This document shows, in pieces, positions 35,801 to 45,505 of a stretch of 64,000 nucleotides of DNA. Source of the DNA: Vitellaria paradoxa (taxonomy: Eukaryota; Streptophyta; Magnoliopsida; Ericales; Sapotaceae). Every line of letters starts with the position of its first letter. Within the stretch, counting starts at the first letter, position 1. Location of the stretch: contig JAINTL010000033.1 in NCBI GenBank assembly GCA_019916065.1, forward strand, positions 124,001 to 188,000. Direction: 5' to 3'. The notes under the pieces are model-generated. The model searched no databases and was not told the DNA's origin. It was given only the letters and a program-made list of their open reading frames with translations. A program made the position numbers and the translations under genes.

Positions 35801-38800
35801 ATTGAGGCCAGCAAGAAACTTAAATACCCTTTCGTTCTCAAGTTTCTTTTTGTATTGAACAATGTCAGCCGAGCACTCCCATTCTTCTTCACAGCTCAAG
35901 TCGAGTTCCTGCTTCATTTGCCACCTCTCTCCATATAGTAGTCGGTCACCTCTCCCTCCCCTTGCTTCATTTGCCATAATCGGGTCTTGATTTCAAATAT
36001 TTGGGAAAAGTTCTCAGCATTTGAATAGGTCTCGCGGACTACTTCCCAAACATTCTTTGTTGTAGGCAAGAGCAGGTATGTCTTTCCAATTGATGAGTTC
36101 ATGGAATTTATTAACTACAAAGTCATCAATGAATTTTTCGACCTCCATCGTTGGTGGGTAGCAGCATCAAGGAAGGAGGTTGCTTCGTCTCACCGATAAG
36201 ATACCCCAACTTACCTTTACCGTCAATGATAAGCATTGACAAGCTTAATGGACTGAGCCCATTCGTAGAAATTCCTTCCATTCAACTTCTTGAGAGTGAG
36301 TTGAACAGAGGAGTTATCCACTAGACCCGTGGAGGAGTTGACTTCCGTTTTACCCTCAGATATCTCGGTCGCCATAAATAGCTCAGTTTCGGGCTAAGAG
36401 GATGATGAAACGAGTAGATGCATTGGCGGCGATTGACGATTGTAATAACTTAAGGATTTGGCAGCAGCAATAGTTGATCGATGGAGCAACACCAGGATCG
36501 ACATTGAAGGCGATGTTGCTGATGTCATTGGAGATGACGTTGCTGAAGTCGAGGACTGTTGGCCACGAATAGCTGAAGACGTCGACGACCAATGGACTCT
36601 ATCAATCGATTCTGGATAAACGATTGCAGAAGATGTTGATGTGCAATCTATTCTGGCAATCTATTTTGGTTGTACGATTGACTTTGACGGACATTCGACT
36701 CTAGCAATCGATGAACAATCTGCTCTGGCAATCATGGAATGATCGACTTGACGAACAATGAACACTGAGACTTAAATCAATTGACAATAAAATCAATTGA
36801 TGGGTTGAATGATCAACCGGAAAAACTGAGCAGACAAGAATGGGTCACCGATCGACCTGCTTTGATACCATATTAAAGAAGCTTAACAACACATAAGAGT
36901 GGGGGGCTTAATCTTAAAACCTAGGTGTTAAGGTGAAGGAGGTCCATCTCTTATATAGGACAAGTAATTTTTCTCATAGGCCGATGTAGGACAACTTCTA
37001 ACAGCCTCTCTCACACTAGCTCGCATGAATATAGGCTCAGCGTGGACTGTGGTGAGATTCAGTTGAAAACCTGCTCTGATACCATAAAATTAGAGAAAAT
37101 TTTTGTTATATTTTTTTTTTACAAGCTTTATCTCCTTATTTATAATACAATAGTACATCTATAGAAGGAAATATGCCCCTACAAATCAGCTCCTAATATC
37201 TGCTATACATAGAAACATTTCCTAATCTAATTCTACTTCCCAACAATATTTCAATTACAATCCCACAATCATTGGTAATTTCTACAATCTATTTTTTAGA
37301 TGTTTCATTACTTCTATTTCAAACCACCCAACTTCTACTTGGCGGGAACATTACAAATGCTTATATGTTACTTCCATTCAAAGCCAACCAACGCATTGGA
37401 ATCTACCAAAATATACATTTTGCATTGACTAGTCCGTTTGTTAGTGTTGTTGTTTTTCTGTTTATGTTTTCTAGTTTTTGTTAACTGTGTTTAGAAATAC
37501 AATTTTATTTACAATAATTAATTTTATTTTAATAAAATATTTAATTTTATTAAAATTTTCAAAAATTAATTGAATTTAATAAAATATATTTCATGTTAAT
37601 TTAATTAATTAATTATTAGTTTATCAATTCAATCAAATTATTTTAATTATATTATTTATTAAAAATAATTTAATTCAATAAAAATAAAATATATCAATAT
37701 AATTTAATTAAATTATTTATTAAGAATAATTTAATAAAATATATTTCATGTTAAATTAATTATTAATTTAAATATATTTCAGATTACTTTAATTAAATAA
37801 ATTAATAATTAATTAAATTATTTACTAAAAATAGTTTAATTCAATAAAAATAAAATATATTAAACATAATTTAATTATATTATTTATTAAAGATGATTTA
37901 ATAAAATATATTTCATGTTAAATTAACTATTAATTTATTTAATTAATTTAATTATATTATTTATTAAAAATAATTTTAGTTTAATAAAATATTTGAATTA
38001 TGATGTAACAAACATGAACGAAGCGTTAAAATTGAGATTTTGTTTAAGAAATCCAATGGTAAGTCAGAATACGGAATTTTCAACGAGGTGCCTGCTAAAA
38101 GGTAAGTCTGGGCCTCAATGGCCCAATATTTATGGTAGAATCGGGTAGTTAAAATATTTGATTACTTCCAGAGAACCAACTGGGCTAGAAGCCATATTTA
38201 CCTGGGGGGGCAAGCTGCCTCTTGTTGAGAATACCTTAGCCATTCAATGTATTTTATGCCTGCTTTTTACCAACCTAGGTGGCTGAAGGCTTGAAAGGTT
38301 CCAAAGGATTTGTCTTATGGAGATTATTGGTGAGTTTAATGATCATATGATGAATTGAGATGCAGTTTTCTCTTTTCAGTTAGAAGTTGAAGTGACCAGC
38401 CTGTTTAACCATGGATATAGTTGTGAAGGTATGTATAGATTGGGGCAACTGATGAAGGAGGGTGGTGGAATGCTATGGAGATATAATGGAGGTTGGATTT
38501 TGAATTTAATTTGGATTTTATTGTAGTATTTGGTTATTTAGAGCTGGCTCCAGATCTTTACGGCACTGCTAACAATAAAGATGCATCTGGTAGACTATTT
38601 TGCTCTATGAGGGTGTGGAGTGCATGGGTCTAAAGCAATTAACTAGTGGGAGCCAATGTTAAGGGAAAATGTACTTTGGTAATTTCATCAGGACAGTTGA
38701 AACTTCCAAAATAACCTTATATCTTCTTCTGAAAAGCATATTTTTCCTTGAAGTTAATAAATCTCTTCAACTGTTATGCCTGATTGATTGATCAACTAGT

Positions 38801-41132
38801 TACAGTTAGCTTCTCTAATGGTCAATTGAAGCCATTTCTCTCTCCAATTACATCATTATATATATGGTGGTTATGAGACTATTGATTGAAGTTTTTTGCT
38901 TTTGTTTTTCAATGCAGGAGCTAAATCATTTCCAAATGTGACATATAGATTGGTCGATGTTAGAGATGTTGCCAATGTACATATTCAAGCATTTGAAATT
39001 TCTTCAGCTAGTGGAAGATATTGTGTTGTTGAAAAATGTGTACACTTCTCTGAAATTGTCAAAATCCTGCATGAACTCTACCCTACACTTGATATTCCTG
39101 AGAAGTAAGTTTACTCATGTGATTTGCATGGTGGTTCTAGTCTTTCATTGGTCCTTTAATAGAATCTAGTCTAGTATCTTCACTGCTTATTTGCTACACC
39201 AGGTTACTTTTTAAGCTAGTCTAGGTATTGTTATTGATTATATTGTGTGGTGAAAAGTCTGCACACTGGTCAATGAAATCCCCACTGATCTATCATTTTG
39301 AATGATGAGTACCTGTAGTTCATTTTCCTTTTAAATGAGATTCTAAATGAGATTCATTCAATGTCTTTGTGTCAAAACTTATTGAAATATAACATTCCAA
39401 CAAGAATCAGACAAAATTTGTAATTTTACATGGAACCAGCCTTGGACATTTTCTAATATGTAGAGTACCAATTTGAATCATACTTTATTGTTCTTTTATT
39501 GTTGTATGTTACTGAACATATTTATGTTCCATTAGGTTTTAATAATCTAGGACAGTAACCATAATTTCATTTTTGTTGCACTTGGTCCATGAATATTATT
39601 TGAGAACCCCGAGATCATATTACCATAACATGCTATATTTATTATATCTAGAATAGTCTCCTAGCTGAGGAGACGAAACTTTTAGCTCAATTTCATGGTC
39701 CTAGAATTAGGAGAACTCTGGCGGCCTGAAGTGTGTATTTAGAAATTAGGAGAATTCAAGTTCGTGTAACGTGTGATTTTTCTACAACCTTGCAATGTAA
39801 AGCCATTGTTTTTACCTATTTTTCTTCTGCTGCCTCCTCTTCCTGCTCTTCTTTCTATTCATAGAGTTGCAAAATTATTATTCCCTCAATGTTGTTCGCA
39901 ACTCAGTTTTAAAACCCATTTGCAAACAGGCACATATTAGTACCTCTTCACATTCTAATGCAACCTTAAAATTTCTTAGATAGCTGTTGGTCAGAATTTC
40001 TAGCAACCATTTCTTTCTTTGAATCCAGCAGCCAGGCACCTTCTGGATAAAACCAAATCTGTGAATCCAGCAAATTATATTATGTCCTTTTTTAAGCTCG
40101 ATGCCTAGAGCTAATGGTCATTAAGCTCGATGCAGTAGGTCTAAGGGATTAGATGGTCTTCCATCATGCAATTTGATCTATGGATGTCTTCACCTGGTAA
40201 ATACAAGCGCTAGACTCGTATATATTTATTTGAGTTGTTTGTGATCTACATGATTTATTTTCATGAAGTGTTTTGAGTTGAAAGTTCATTAATGCTTTTT
40301 AAGCTTATCAAAATTGACTTTCACACTTGAAAGTAGGGCTGTCGATAAGTCGAGCCAATTTGTGTTAAGGGCTTGGCTCGAGGTTTACCCTTTTAATAAA
40401 TGAGTTGAGATTGGACATCCTTCCAAACCTATTTATTAAACGAGCCCGAACTTGAACTTAATAAAACTAGACTCATGAGGGCCTACTTATATAGTTCATG
40501 ATATTATTATATGCATATAATATAAATACGTAGATAATATTAACGTAAAAAGATTTTATAAATTTTTTATTTGATATTTTATTAGTATTTTACACTTGTT
40601 CGATCCTAGTTATGTAGTTTATGATATTATTACACATATAATAACAGATATTTATTTATTTTTAATATAAACTAGTTTTAATGAGCTGCGCAAGTCATTG
40701 CTTAATATTTTTAGGCTCTACCAAGCCCAAGCTCGGTCCAAGCCCAACAAATATGTGGCTAGCCAAGCCTAACTACGATAACGCCCAGCTTGACTTGGCT
40801 CATTTACCTACGTGAAAGTACATGCAAGGGGTGCATTTTTCGGTAATGCTATGTGTTAAAAATTGGTTTAAGCCCTGGTGATATTGTAATGCCCGTTGTG
40901 TATTATTTTTGTTTAGATTACATAACACTATCTGTTTAGATTACATAACAGAATCTAAATTAATGGAACGTTTTCTATCTGTTGCAGATGTTCCGATGAC
41001 AATGCTTTTAATCTAAGCTACCAGATATTGAGCGACAAAGTGAAGAGTTTGGGAATCGAGTTCATTCCAGTGGAGTTGAGCCTAAAAGACACCATTGAAA
41101 GCCTGAGGGAGAAGAAGTTGCTTGCTTTTTGA
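20867..41132 (+). CDS. Cinnamoyl-CoA reductase-like NADPH-dependent reductase, six exons
   Basis: The exons are 20867-20984, 24732-24901, 25983-26174, 27520-27682, 38918-39104 and 40988-41132. Together they make 975 bp, or 324 residues plus stop, the usual length of the family. All splice sites are GT-AG and phases match. The N-terminal Rossmann motif is [16 protein letters not shown] (G12, G15, A18). The DFR/CCR-type catalytic triad is S128 (LTSSTAAV), Y163 and K167 (LWYPLSK). The stretch [23 protein letters not shown] bridges exons 4-5, and the C-terminus is typical ([20 protein letters not shown]). True lignin CCRs have NWYCYAK where this has LWYPLSK. The enzyme is therefore better called CCR-like (aldehyde or phenylacetaldehyde-reductase-type), substrate unknown, probably cytosolic. 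Introns 1 and 4 (3.7 and 11.2 kb) are inflated by transposons, yet no exon is damaged. A paralogue begins at 60393. Confidence 0.9.
21159..21945 (-). mobile_element. SIRE/Maximus-like Copia LTR remnant in intron 1
   Basis: On the minus strand a polypurine tract (AAAGGGGGAGATTAT, about 21947-21961) is followed by TGGGTTTTTGGGTTCAGAG. This is the arrangement at the 3' LTR of large Copia elements. Sequence down to about 21159 has no coding potential. Decayed sequence on the other side of the tract (about 21962-22560) may be internal retrotransposon DNA. The second LTR and target duplication were not found. Confidence 0.4.
22963..23960 (-). mobile_element. Ty3/gypsy integrase fragment in intron 1
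   Basis: Minus-strand frames show an integrase core and C-terminus: [20 protein letters not shown], then [17 protein letters not shown] and [13 protein letters not shown]...QTEVVNRS, then after a shift [20 protein letters not shown]. The protein then continues to a C-terminal domain with [13 protein letters not shown]. The region upstream (about 23700-23960) is a more decayed pol segment. Several stops and shifts make it non-functional. No LTRs could be assigned. Confidence 0.85.
23961..24731. other. Remaining intron 1 sequence with a possible SINE relic
   Basis: No coding sequence. A segment at about 24305-24440 (CCAAACAAATTAGGATCAAC and neighbours) is reminiscent, in antisense, of the 3' region of plant Au-type SINEs (CCAA...GGGATCGGCTACATG). 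It is decayed, so the assignment is weak. Confidence 0.3.
28310..28574. mobile_element. MITE in intron 4
   Basis: The inverted tips GGCATCCACATCAG (28310 onward) and GGCATTCACATCAG (reverse complement of the right end) are nearly identical. TTAA is present on both sides (28306-28309 and 28575-28578). The core is AT-rich with a CT tract and no ORF. Confidence 0.7.
29364..29728 (-). mobile_element. Solo LTR inserted in the Copia RNase H region
   Basis: This 365-bp insertion begins TGATGTAGG and ends CTGCACCA on the plus strand. CTTTG occurs on both sides (29359-29363 and 29729-29733). Removing it and one CTTTG restores the host Copia reading [14 protein letters not shown] across the junction. 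It contains a (GAA)n tract at about 29399-29423 and no ORF. The parent family was not identified. Confidence 0.88.
30423..30434 (+). promoter_or_regulatory. tRNA-iMet primer-binding site of the young Copia
   Basis: TGGTATCAGAGC follows the 5' LTR terminal CA immediately, as in plant Copia elements primed by initiator methionine tRNA. Confidence 0.95.
30839..32377 (+). CDS. Gag-RT-RNase H fusion ORF of the young Copia element
   Basis: One uninterrupted 512-residue frame. Residues 1 to about 130 are the Copia gag N-terminal domain ([36 protein letters not shown]). At about residue 131 the frame jumps directly into the C-terminal half of reverse transcriptase ([20 protein letters not shown]), with the catalytic [10 protein letters not shown] at about 194-203. 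RNase H follows, with [20 protein letters not shown] and LYCDNRSA. The missing middle comprises the gag zinc knuckle, protease, integrase and RT fingers. The open frame plus identical LTRs indicate a recent insertion that must have been mobilised in trans. It is a truncated RT, so enzymatic activity is doubtful. Confidence 0.93.
   Translation: MTDTKIQAIKCKLTGDNYAYWASVMKNFILGQKKWGYVSGSVPRPSDPKKEDYLTSCDTWDCDNAQVLTWFHNSVDDRIGVIMSKYSTAKEVWEYLQGVSQQSNFAKRYELETAIQGARQRDKSIQDFYKSIPGLPHSSRQVCRLQRALYGLKQSPRAWYDRFQTAVTELGFHPSACDSALFLRHSSVGFVALLLYVDDMIITGSDSSAISEVKQHLFRTFDMKDLGPLRYFLGIEVASSPKGYFLSQAKYANEVIHRAGLTDTKISATPIELNVKLNSTDGVPLDDPTLYRELVGCLVYLTVTRPDLAYAVHVVSQFVSSPRSTHWAALVRIIRYLRDTIFQGLLLSSTSSLDLVAYADSDWAGDVTDRKSTSGFCMFLGDSLISWKSKKQSVVARSTAEAEYRAMAHATAEIVWLRSLLSDLGVPQSSPTSLYCDNRSAIQIAHNTVYHERTKHIEIDCHFVRQHLQSGSISLPFVSSALQLADFFTKTHTIPRFRFLLSKLSVFSAKTP
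33971..34409 (-). mobile_element. LTR-like insertion flanked by a ~45-bp direct duplication
   Basis: Host Copia integrase sequence is interrupted by ~440 bp. The stretch TCAACATAAGAGCTTTGGTG...ATTATACCATGTTGT appears on both sides (about 33927-33970 and 34410-34455). The insert read on the minus strand looks like a Copia LTR 3' half (GACCCTCTTGGTTAGAGGGG and T/C-rich tail) and has no ORF. The duplication is far longer than an ordinary 5-bp integration footprint. Confidence 0.5.
37432..38013. mobile_element. Shorter relative of the 14518-15691 AT-rich TIR element
   Basis: It starts GTCCGTTTGTTAG and continues GTTTTTCTGTTTATGTTTTC. This matches the reverse-complemented right end of the element at 14518-15691 (GGACCGTTTGGTAAC...GTTTTTCTGTTTTCGTTTA). 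The rest is the same kind of TTAATTTAAT-rich core. The right boundary near GTAACAAACAT is approximate. It lies in intron 4, just outside the Copia nest. Confidence 0.6.
38014..38917. other. 3' part of intron 4, nothing recognised
   Basis: Unique-looking intron sequence with a T-rich tract (TTTTTTGCTTTTGTTTTTC) just before the acceptor at 38916-38917. No gene or repeat was identified. Confidence 0.6.
40336..40815. repeat. Decayed dispersed repeat in intron 5
   Basis: It begins near AGGGCTGTCGATAAGTCGAG and contains words such as GAGCCCGAACTTGAAC and CCAAGCCCAAGCTCGG. This vocabulary is common in dispersed plant repeats. No ends or target duplication were resolved. Confidence 0.35.
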
Positions 41133-41272
41133 ATTAGGGTATCTACTATCAAATAAGTATGAAAATTTTAGTGTTCCACTCTTCAGTGCTCTTGTTTTGA
41201 ATTCCATATATGCTGGGGATTATCTCTTATTGAGTTCTCGTCCTGTTGTAAAAGCATAAGTTTAGCACTGGG

Positions 41273-41286
41273 AATAAAACAATAAA
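41273..41286 (+). terminator. Poly(A) signals of the reductase gene
   Basis: Two AATAAA hexamers, at 41273-41278 and 41281-41286, lie about 140 bp after the stop codon at 41130-41132. Confidence 0.6.
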
Positions 41287-41520
41287 ACAGAACTGGTCAG
41301 CAATTTGTATTTTGTACTTTATATATTTTTTTAATTATTATTTGACGAGTAATTTGTATGAGTTGATTTCCTTTCAGTGGTTTTGTTAAAATTTGTTCCA
41401 CGCCGATTTATGAGAAAATTTATTTATCTAAGAAATGTTGAACTTTCTTCGTTTTAACACCTACTTGGGTTTTAAAGTTATGCCCCTATCTCTTTTGACT
41501 ACGAGGTTTTTTGACATAGG

Positions 41521-41934
41521 GTCTACTTGGTATTCCAAAAAAAGGGTAAAAAATACAAAAAAAATTTGAAAATCTCTAATTTTTTAACATATTTTACATT
41601 TCTCGTGTTTCATAAAATTTCTATAAATTTATATATATTAACATATCTTAACAAATTTTTATAAATTTCAATATTATTTTACAAATCTCAATAATTTTTT
41701 TACAAATCTAAAAAATTTTTTGATCATTTTTAATAAATCCTAATGCAAAACCGTTCCGACGGAACTAAAAAAATTTTTCGAACAATTTCTCTCCAAAAAA
41801 ATTGATGTAAAAATAAAAAGTTTTATTATTTATTTATAAAAAATGTGGTTTGATTGTTATGTGTCTAATGCTAAAAGGTTTTTCAAATCACATTTTTTAC
41901 TTTTTTTTTTTTTTTTTTGTCGTGCCAAATAGAC
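41521..41934. mobile_element. MITE-like element downstream of the reductase gene
   Basis: The left tip GTCTACTTGGTATTCC and the reverse-complemented right tip AGTCTATTTGGCACGAC are inverted copies. The core is A/T-rich. No clear target duplication. Confidence 0.5.
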
Positions 41935-42527
41935 TTACAATATCTAACATTGTAAAATTGTCTTACATCAATTTATGAGAAAAGTTATTTCTTACATTTA
42001 ATATAAATAAAATTATTCTAAATGAAATTAGTTTCAATCATCGCATAGGTTTAGGTCTTATTCGGCACCACTAAAAATCATTAAAACTTACAAATTTTAA
42101 TTATTTTTTATATTTTTCTCTAATTAAAATTTTTTACATTTTACATTTTTATCATATTTTTTTACTTTTATTATATTTTTTTTATTTTTTTAAACCAAAC
42201 ACCCCTTAATAATATATTTAATAATTTTGCGCCGCACTTGTTTAAATAAAAGGCATAGTAACACGAAAGTCGCACTTTAAGGATTGGCTGTGCTATTAAC
42301 CATTTTCATTTTTGCTTTTTGTACATGGACTTTTATGGAGAGGAAATTGTCAAGGGGGCCAAAAATGAACGAAAGCTTGACACTCTAATTTGGTCAAAAG
42401 GCCGAAGATAGACACCAATGTTTGATCTGATGTGCGATGTGATAGAAAGTGCGATCCTCCTCCGTTTCGCGGGTCGAACAGTAAGTTTGTGTAGAATTTT
42501 GAATTGTATCGTCTTAGTTAGTTAGTT

Positions 42528-42706
42528 ATTGCGTATTTGATAAAAATTTGTAAAAATTAAAAAAAAATTAGTAAAAATTAAAAAAATTAATAAGAATTAA
42601 AAAAAAAACTTGTAAAAATTAGTTTTGTATTACGGGAAAAAAATTAGAGAGCATTGGTAAAAATTATTTTTTTAGTAAAAATTAAGTGTACCAAATATAG
42701 CCTAGA
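42528..42706. mobile_element. Short MITE-like element next to the giant element
   Basis: The left tip GCGTATTTGATAAAAATT and the reverse-complemented right tip GCTATATTTGGTACACTTA match imperfectly. The interior is a run of AAATTAGTAAAAATT-like repeats. Confidence 0.4.
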
Positions 42707-42776
42707 AGTCGTTTGGGCCCTAAAATTATAATAAAACTCCATGAAACTTTTACTCTTTTTTTTTTTTCAAATTTTT

Positions 42777-42823
42777 GGGCCCGTTTGGAGTAATAAAAAA
42801 CAAGATAAATCAAGATAAATCGC
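42777..42823 (+). repeat. Left terminal inverted repeat of the giant element
   Basis: GGGCCCGTTTGGAGT is followed by an A-rich spacer and AACAAGATAAATCAAG. It pairs with 58644-58690 in inverse orientation. Confidence 0.85.
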
Positions 42824-42894
42824 GGTTTGAAGTTACGTGGGCGTTTGGTGTTATTTTCCCAAACCACATTTGTTGGAGTTGAACAGTACCCGAT

Positions 42895-43718
42895 CCGTGG
42901 GAACGGAATGCACATTCCGTTCTAACGCATTCAAAATTTTGACAGTTCACTCTTGTCCGAAACCTAAAACGCCCTCGTTTCACTGCCGGCGTCTCTGTTC
43001 TGCCACCGTCCTTCCCTTCTGCTAGATTCTCAAGTAAGGACCGAGAATCTTTCAATTCAAAGAAGCAAGAAACCCACAAATCAGATCTACATTGAGATGA
43101 GGCCGGCCTCCCCCTACTGGTTACGAAGCAGCACCAAAAAAGCCCCAAAACGGCAATCTATCACCGTCCGGCGATACTTTCTCCGGCGAAGATCCACCCT
43201 CCGTCAGACAAGCTCACTCGGCCATCTTCAACCCCCACGTGCTCGAAGGTACTTGTTTCGATCTCATTCCGATTTGGTTTCAATCTCATTCCGTTTCTTA
43301 TCTACTCGCATTTGTCATGGATCTCTATAACCGTACGACTAGTTCGGCTTTGGTAGTAAAGTCCCCTTCACTTTGATTTGATCATTTGGGTCTTGATTGA
43401 ATGCTTGTATTTGGCTTTGAACGTCTTTAATTTCTTTTTTATGGAGCTTTGAGTACTCGTTTGTCATGGGATTTGTATTGTCTGCGAACTGCACCTGATC
43501 CGTTGGGGCGAAGTTCTGATTGTTTGCCGTGGGAACGAGCGAAGCTCATCCGTTCTAACAATTCTGGGCAGAACCTGATCCGTGGGAACGAGTCGTTGGC
43601 ACCCGTTCGAACCGAGCATGGCAGAGGCCGATCCGTGGGAACGGTCATGAGAAACCGTTAGAACGGTAATAACCAGAATGTAAACCGTGTGCACGGCTTG
43701 TGGTTTGTCATTCTAACG
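42895..43718. repeat. Left subterminal repeat array (CCGTGGGAACG motif)
   Basis: Copies of CCGTGGGAACG are at 42895, 43527, 43580 and 43633, with a decayed one at about 43500. They alternate with partner words of the form CGTTCTAACG or CCGTTAGAACGG (42918, 43551, 43655, 43711), CGTTCGAACC (43604) and the palindrome CCGTGTGCACGG (43685). Several motif/partner pairs form imperfect hairpins, the clearest being GGAACGGAATG-CA-CATTCCGTTC at 42900-42923. Confidence 0.85.
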
Positions 43719-43937
43719 TTTTCCACTAGTTCTATTACGTAGATTTCTAAATCCTTGCTCGCTTATGAACACATTAGCACCACTCACTGTCTTTATCATT
43801 TACGTTTCTCACTATGGTTGAATGGAAAAGTTTCTGTTTACACTTACATTTTTCAAAGTTCAAGAGATCACAAAATTCATATTTCAATTTTTATTCGCTC
43901 ATCAATTAATAAATTTTGGTCAATTTTTAGTTTGGTT

Positions 43938-45162
43938 ATGGACTCCACGGGCTCCCCGTTCTCGCCCTCAGATGAATTCCACAACGTGGAGATTAACATT
44001 GCGAGCAGTTCTCAAAGACGTAGGCAAATAAAACAACCCAAAGCAACTTGGGATTTTCATAAAACGGAAGTCCTACTCACAATTACAGCGGGTGTCATAG
44101 ACAACGGTCATAGGAGGGGCAACTGCCTATCCCCAGCTGGTTATAATTTCCTTGTAGCAGAGTTTAATCGTATAACATCCCAACAGCTCACCTTAGCGCA
44201 AATAAAAAGTCGGATGGTACAACTGGGTAAGGATTGGCGAACATGGATAGACTTCAAAAACCCGCACTCTACTGTAACTGGAATGGGCTGGAATCCGGTG
44301 ACGAATACATGGGATGCGCCGGATTGGTGGTGGGCCTCGCAGCAACGGGTACGTTATCATAGCAACTTCACAAATATCGACAATTTGCTGTTTTGTCACT
44401 TTTTGGAATTTATATAATTTTTTTGTTATTGTACAATGATAGTCACTCTTAATTGTTGTTGTTTCTTGCCAGAATAACTCTCGTGTCATGAGATTTAGAA
44501 ATCGAGGATTGGAGCATGCAGAGTTAATGGAAAAAGTATTCGGAGGAACCTCTGCGACTGGGGAATATCATTGGACTCCATCTGCCAGAAGTCCCCCACC
44601 TGAGGATACGCAACCGTCGGAAATGCAAGACCAAGCAGAATTTGTTGCCTCCGCCGAACCCCCTCCAGTTATCGATCCATGTAGTCAGGCTAATGTGGGT
44701 ATAGGGTCTGGATCGGGAGGAGTCCGGCGGCGGAGGGAAACTCAAGATGATATAGATGACGGAAGCAGTAGTCTTAGACGGCGCCAGAGCCATGCCAACC
44801 GAATGTCCCAATCTATAGAGGCTATGGCTGACGCCATACGAGGCAGAACGAATGAGGTTAGACTTGTCTGGGCTGAGCGTCCAAACTCAATGCAAGATTG
44901 TATCGCGAAAATGGTAGCCATGGAAGAAATTGACAGCACTTCCGACTTGTACCTATTTGCCATCGACTTATTCACGACCGAAGTGAACAGGGAGGCATTC
45001 ATGGGCCAACCGGACGATGCTCACAGGCTGAGGTGGCTGCTGTACCAACAACGTAAACACGAACAAACGCGTCGAGGGAGCAACAGTGGCCACAACAGCG
45101 CACCCTACTACCCTCCACCACCTCCGGATGACACATCCCCGAGCTACTTCCCCCCCTACTAG
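43938..45162 (+). CDS. Myb/SANT-like DNA-binding protein of the PIF/Harbinger element
   Basis: Two exons, 43938-44348 and 44473-45162, join at CGG/GTACGT...TTGCCAG/AAT to give 366 residues without a stop. Residues ~36-105 form a plant TE-type Myb/SANT-like domain (KATWDFHKTEVLLTITAG; LVAEFNRIT; QIKSRMVQLGKDWRTW). A basic RRRR patch, a helical middle (SIEAMADAIRGRTNEV) and a Pro/Tyr-rich tail (YYPPPPPDDTSP) follow. In PIF/Harbinger and Ping/mPing systems this second protein works with the transposase, binding element ends and assisting nuclear import. The frame is intact although its partner transposase at 45506-46987 is broken. The start codon chosen is the first ATG giving the domain a full N-terminus. 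An upstream in-frame ATG at 43755 would add 61 residues without similarity. Confidence 0.85.
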
Positions 45163-45505
45163 CATTAAGACAATTTTACCCATTACCGTGTATTTGATCT
45201 CTTACATGAGCACTTACACTCGTTTATGTAACATTTGATTTACTATTTGTAGGACGGATATTTCTTCTTAAACAACCTTGTATCCTAATGTTGGTTGCAT
45301 GTGTTTATTTTCGAAAAATTTACAGCTACTTTAACCCATAATGAATGGCATTCCTTTCTATCACTATAGCACACAATGAATGTTGTCACAAATTTAAGCT
45401 ATTGTTTTCATGCTTTACTTATGTGGAATATGTAAATTGTTATTCTACTAACTCAATTGTTCCTTTTGCAACATATATCTCAGCTAAGAGTTCTGACTCT
45501 ATACA

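Larger units (their letters stand above)
28627..37286 (-). mobile_element. Copia retrotransposon in intron 4, multiply invaded
   Basis: LTRs at 28627-28826 and 37085-37286 share the same ends (minus TGTAGAAATTACCAATGATT) and differ at roughly a dozen positions. ATCTA flanks the whole element (28622-28626 and 37287-37291). The primer-binding site TGGTATCAGAGC is on the minus strand at about 37073-37084. The polypurine tract (minus TTGAGTGGGAG) abuts the 3' LTR. Decayed coding sequence runs gag (start near 36375; [19 protein letters not shown] near 36050), integrase ([27 protein letters not shown], 34820-34580), IN C-terminus ([20 protein letters not shown]), RT ([18 protein letters not shown] near 32770; [12 protein letters not shown] near 30140) and RNase H ([16 protein letters not shown] near 29180). 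Stops and frameshifts are numerous. Excluding nested insertions, it is about 5.5 kb. Confidence 0.93.

Noticed and set aside
42711..42720. GTTTGGGCCC just left of the giant element, an alternative inverted terminus
   Set aside because: It shares only the palindromic GGGCCC core. The neighbouring sequence does not match the right-end inner block, whereas 42777 onward matches for about 45 bp.
44524..44811. Minus-strand frames opposite the Myb-like gene
   Set aside because: They are complements of a recognised coding region with no family motifs.
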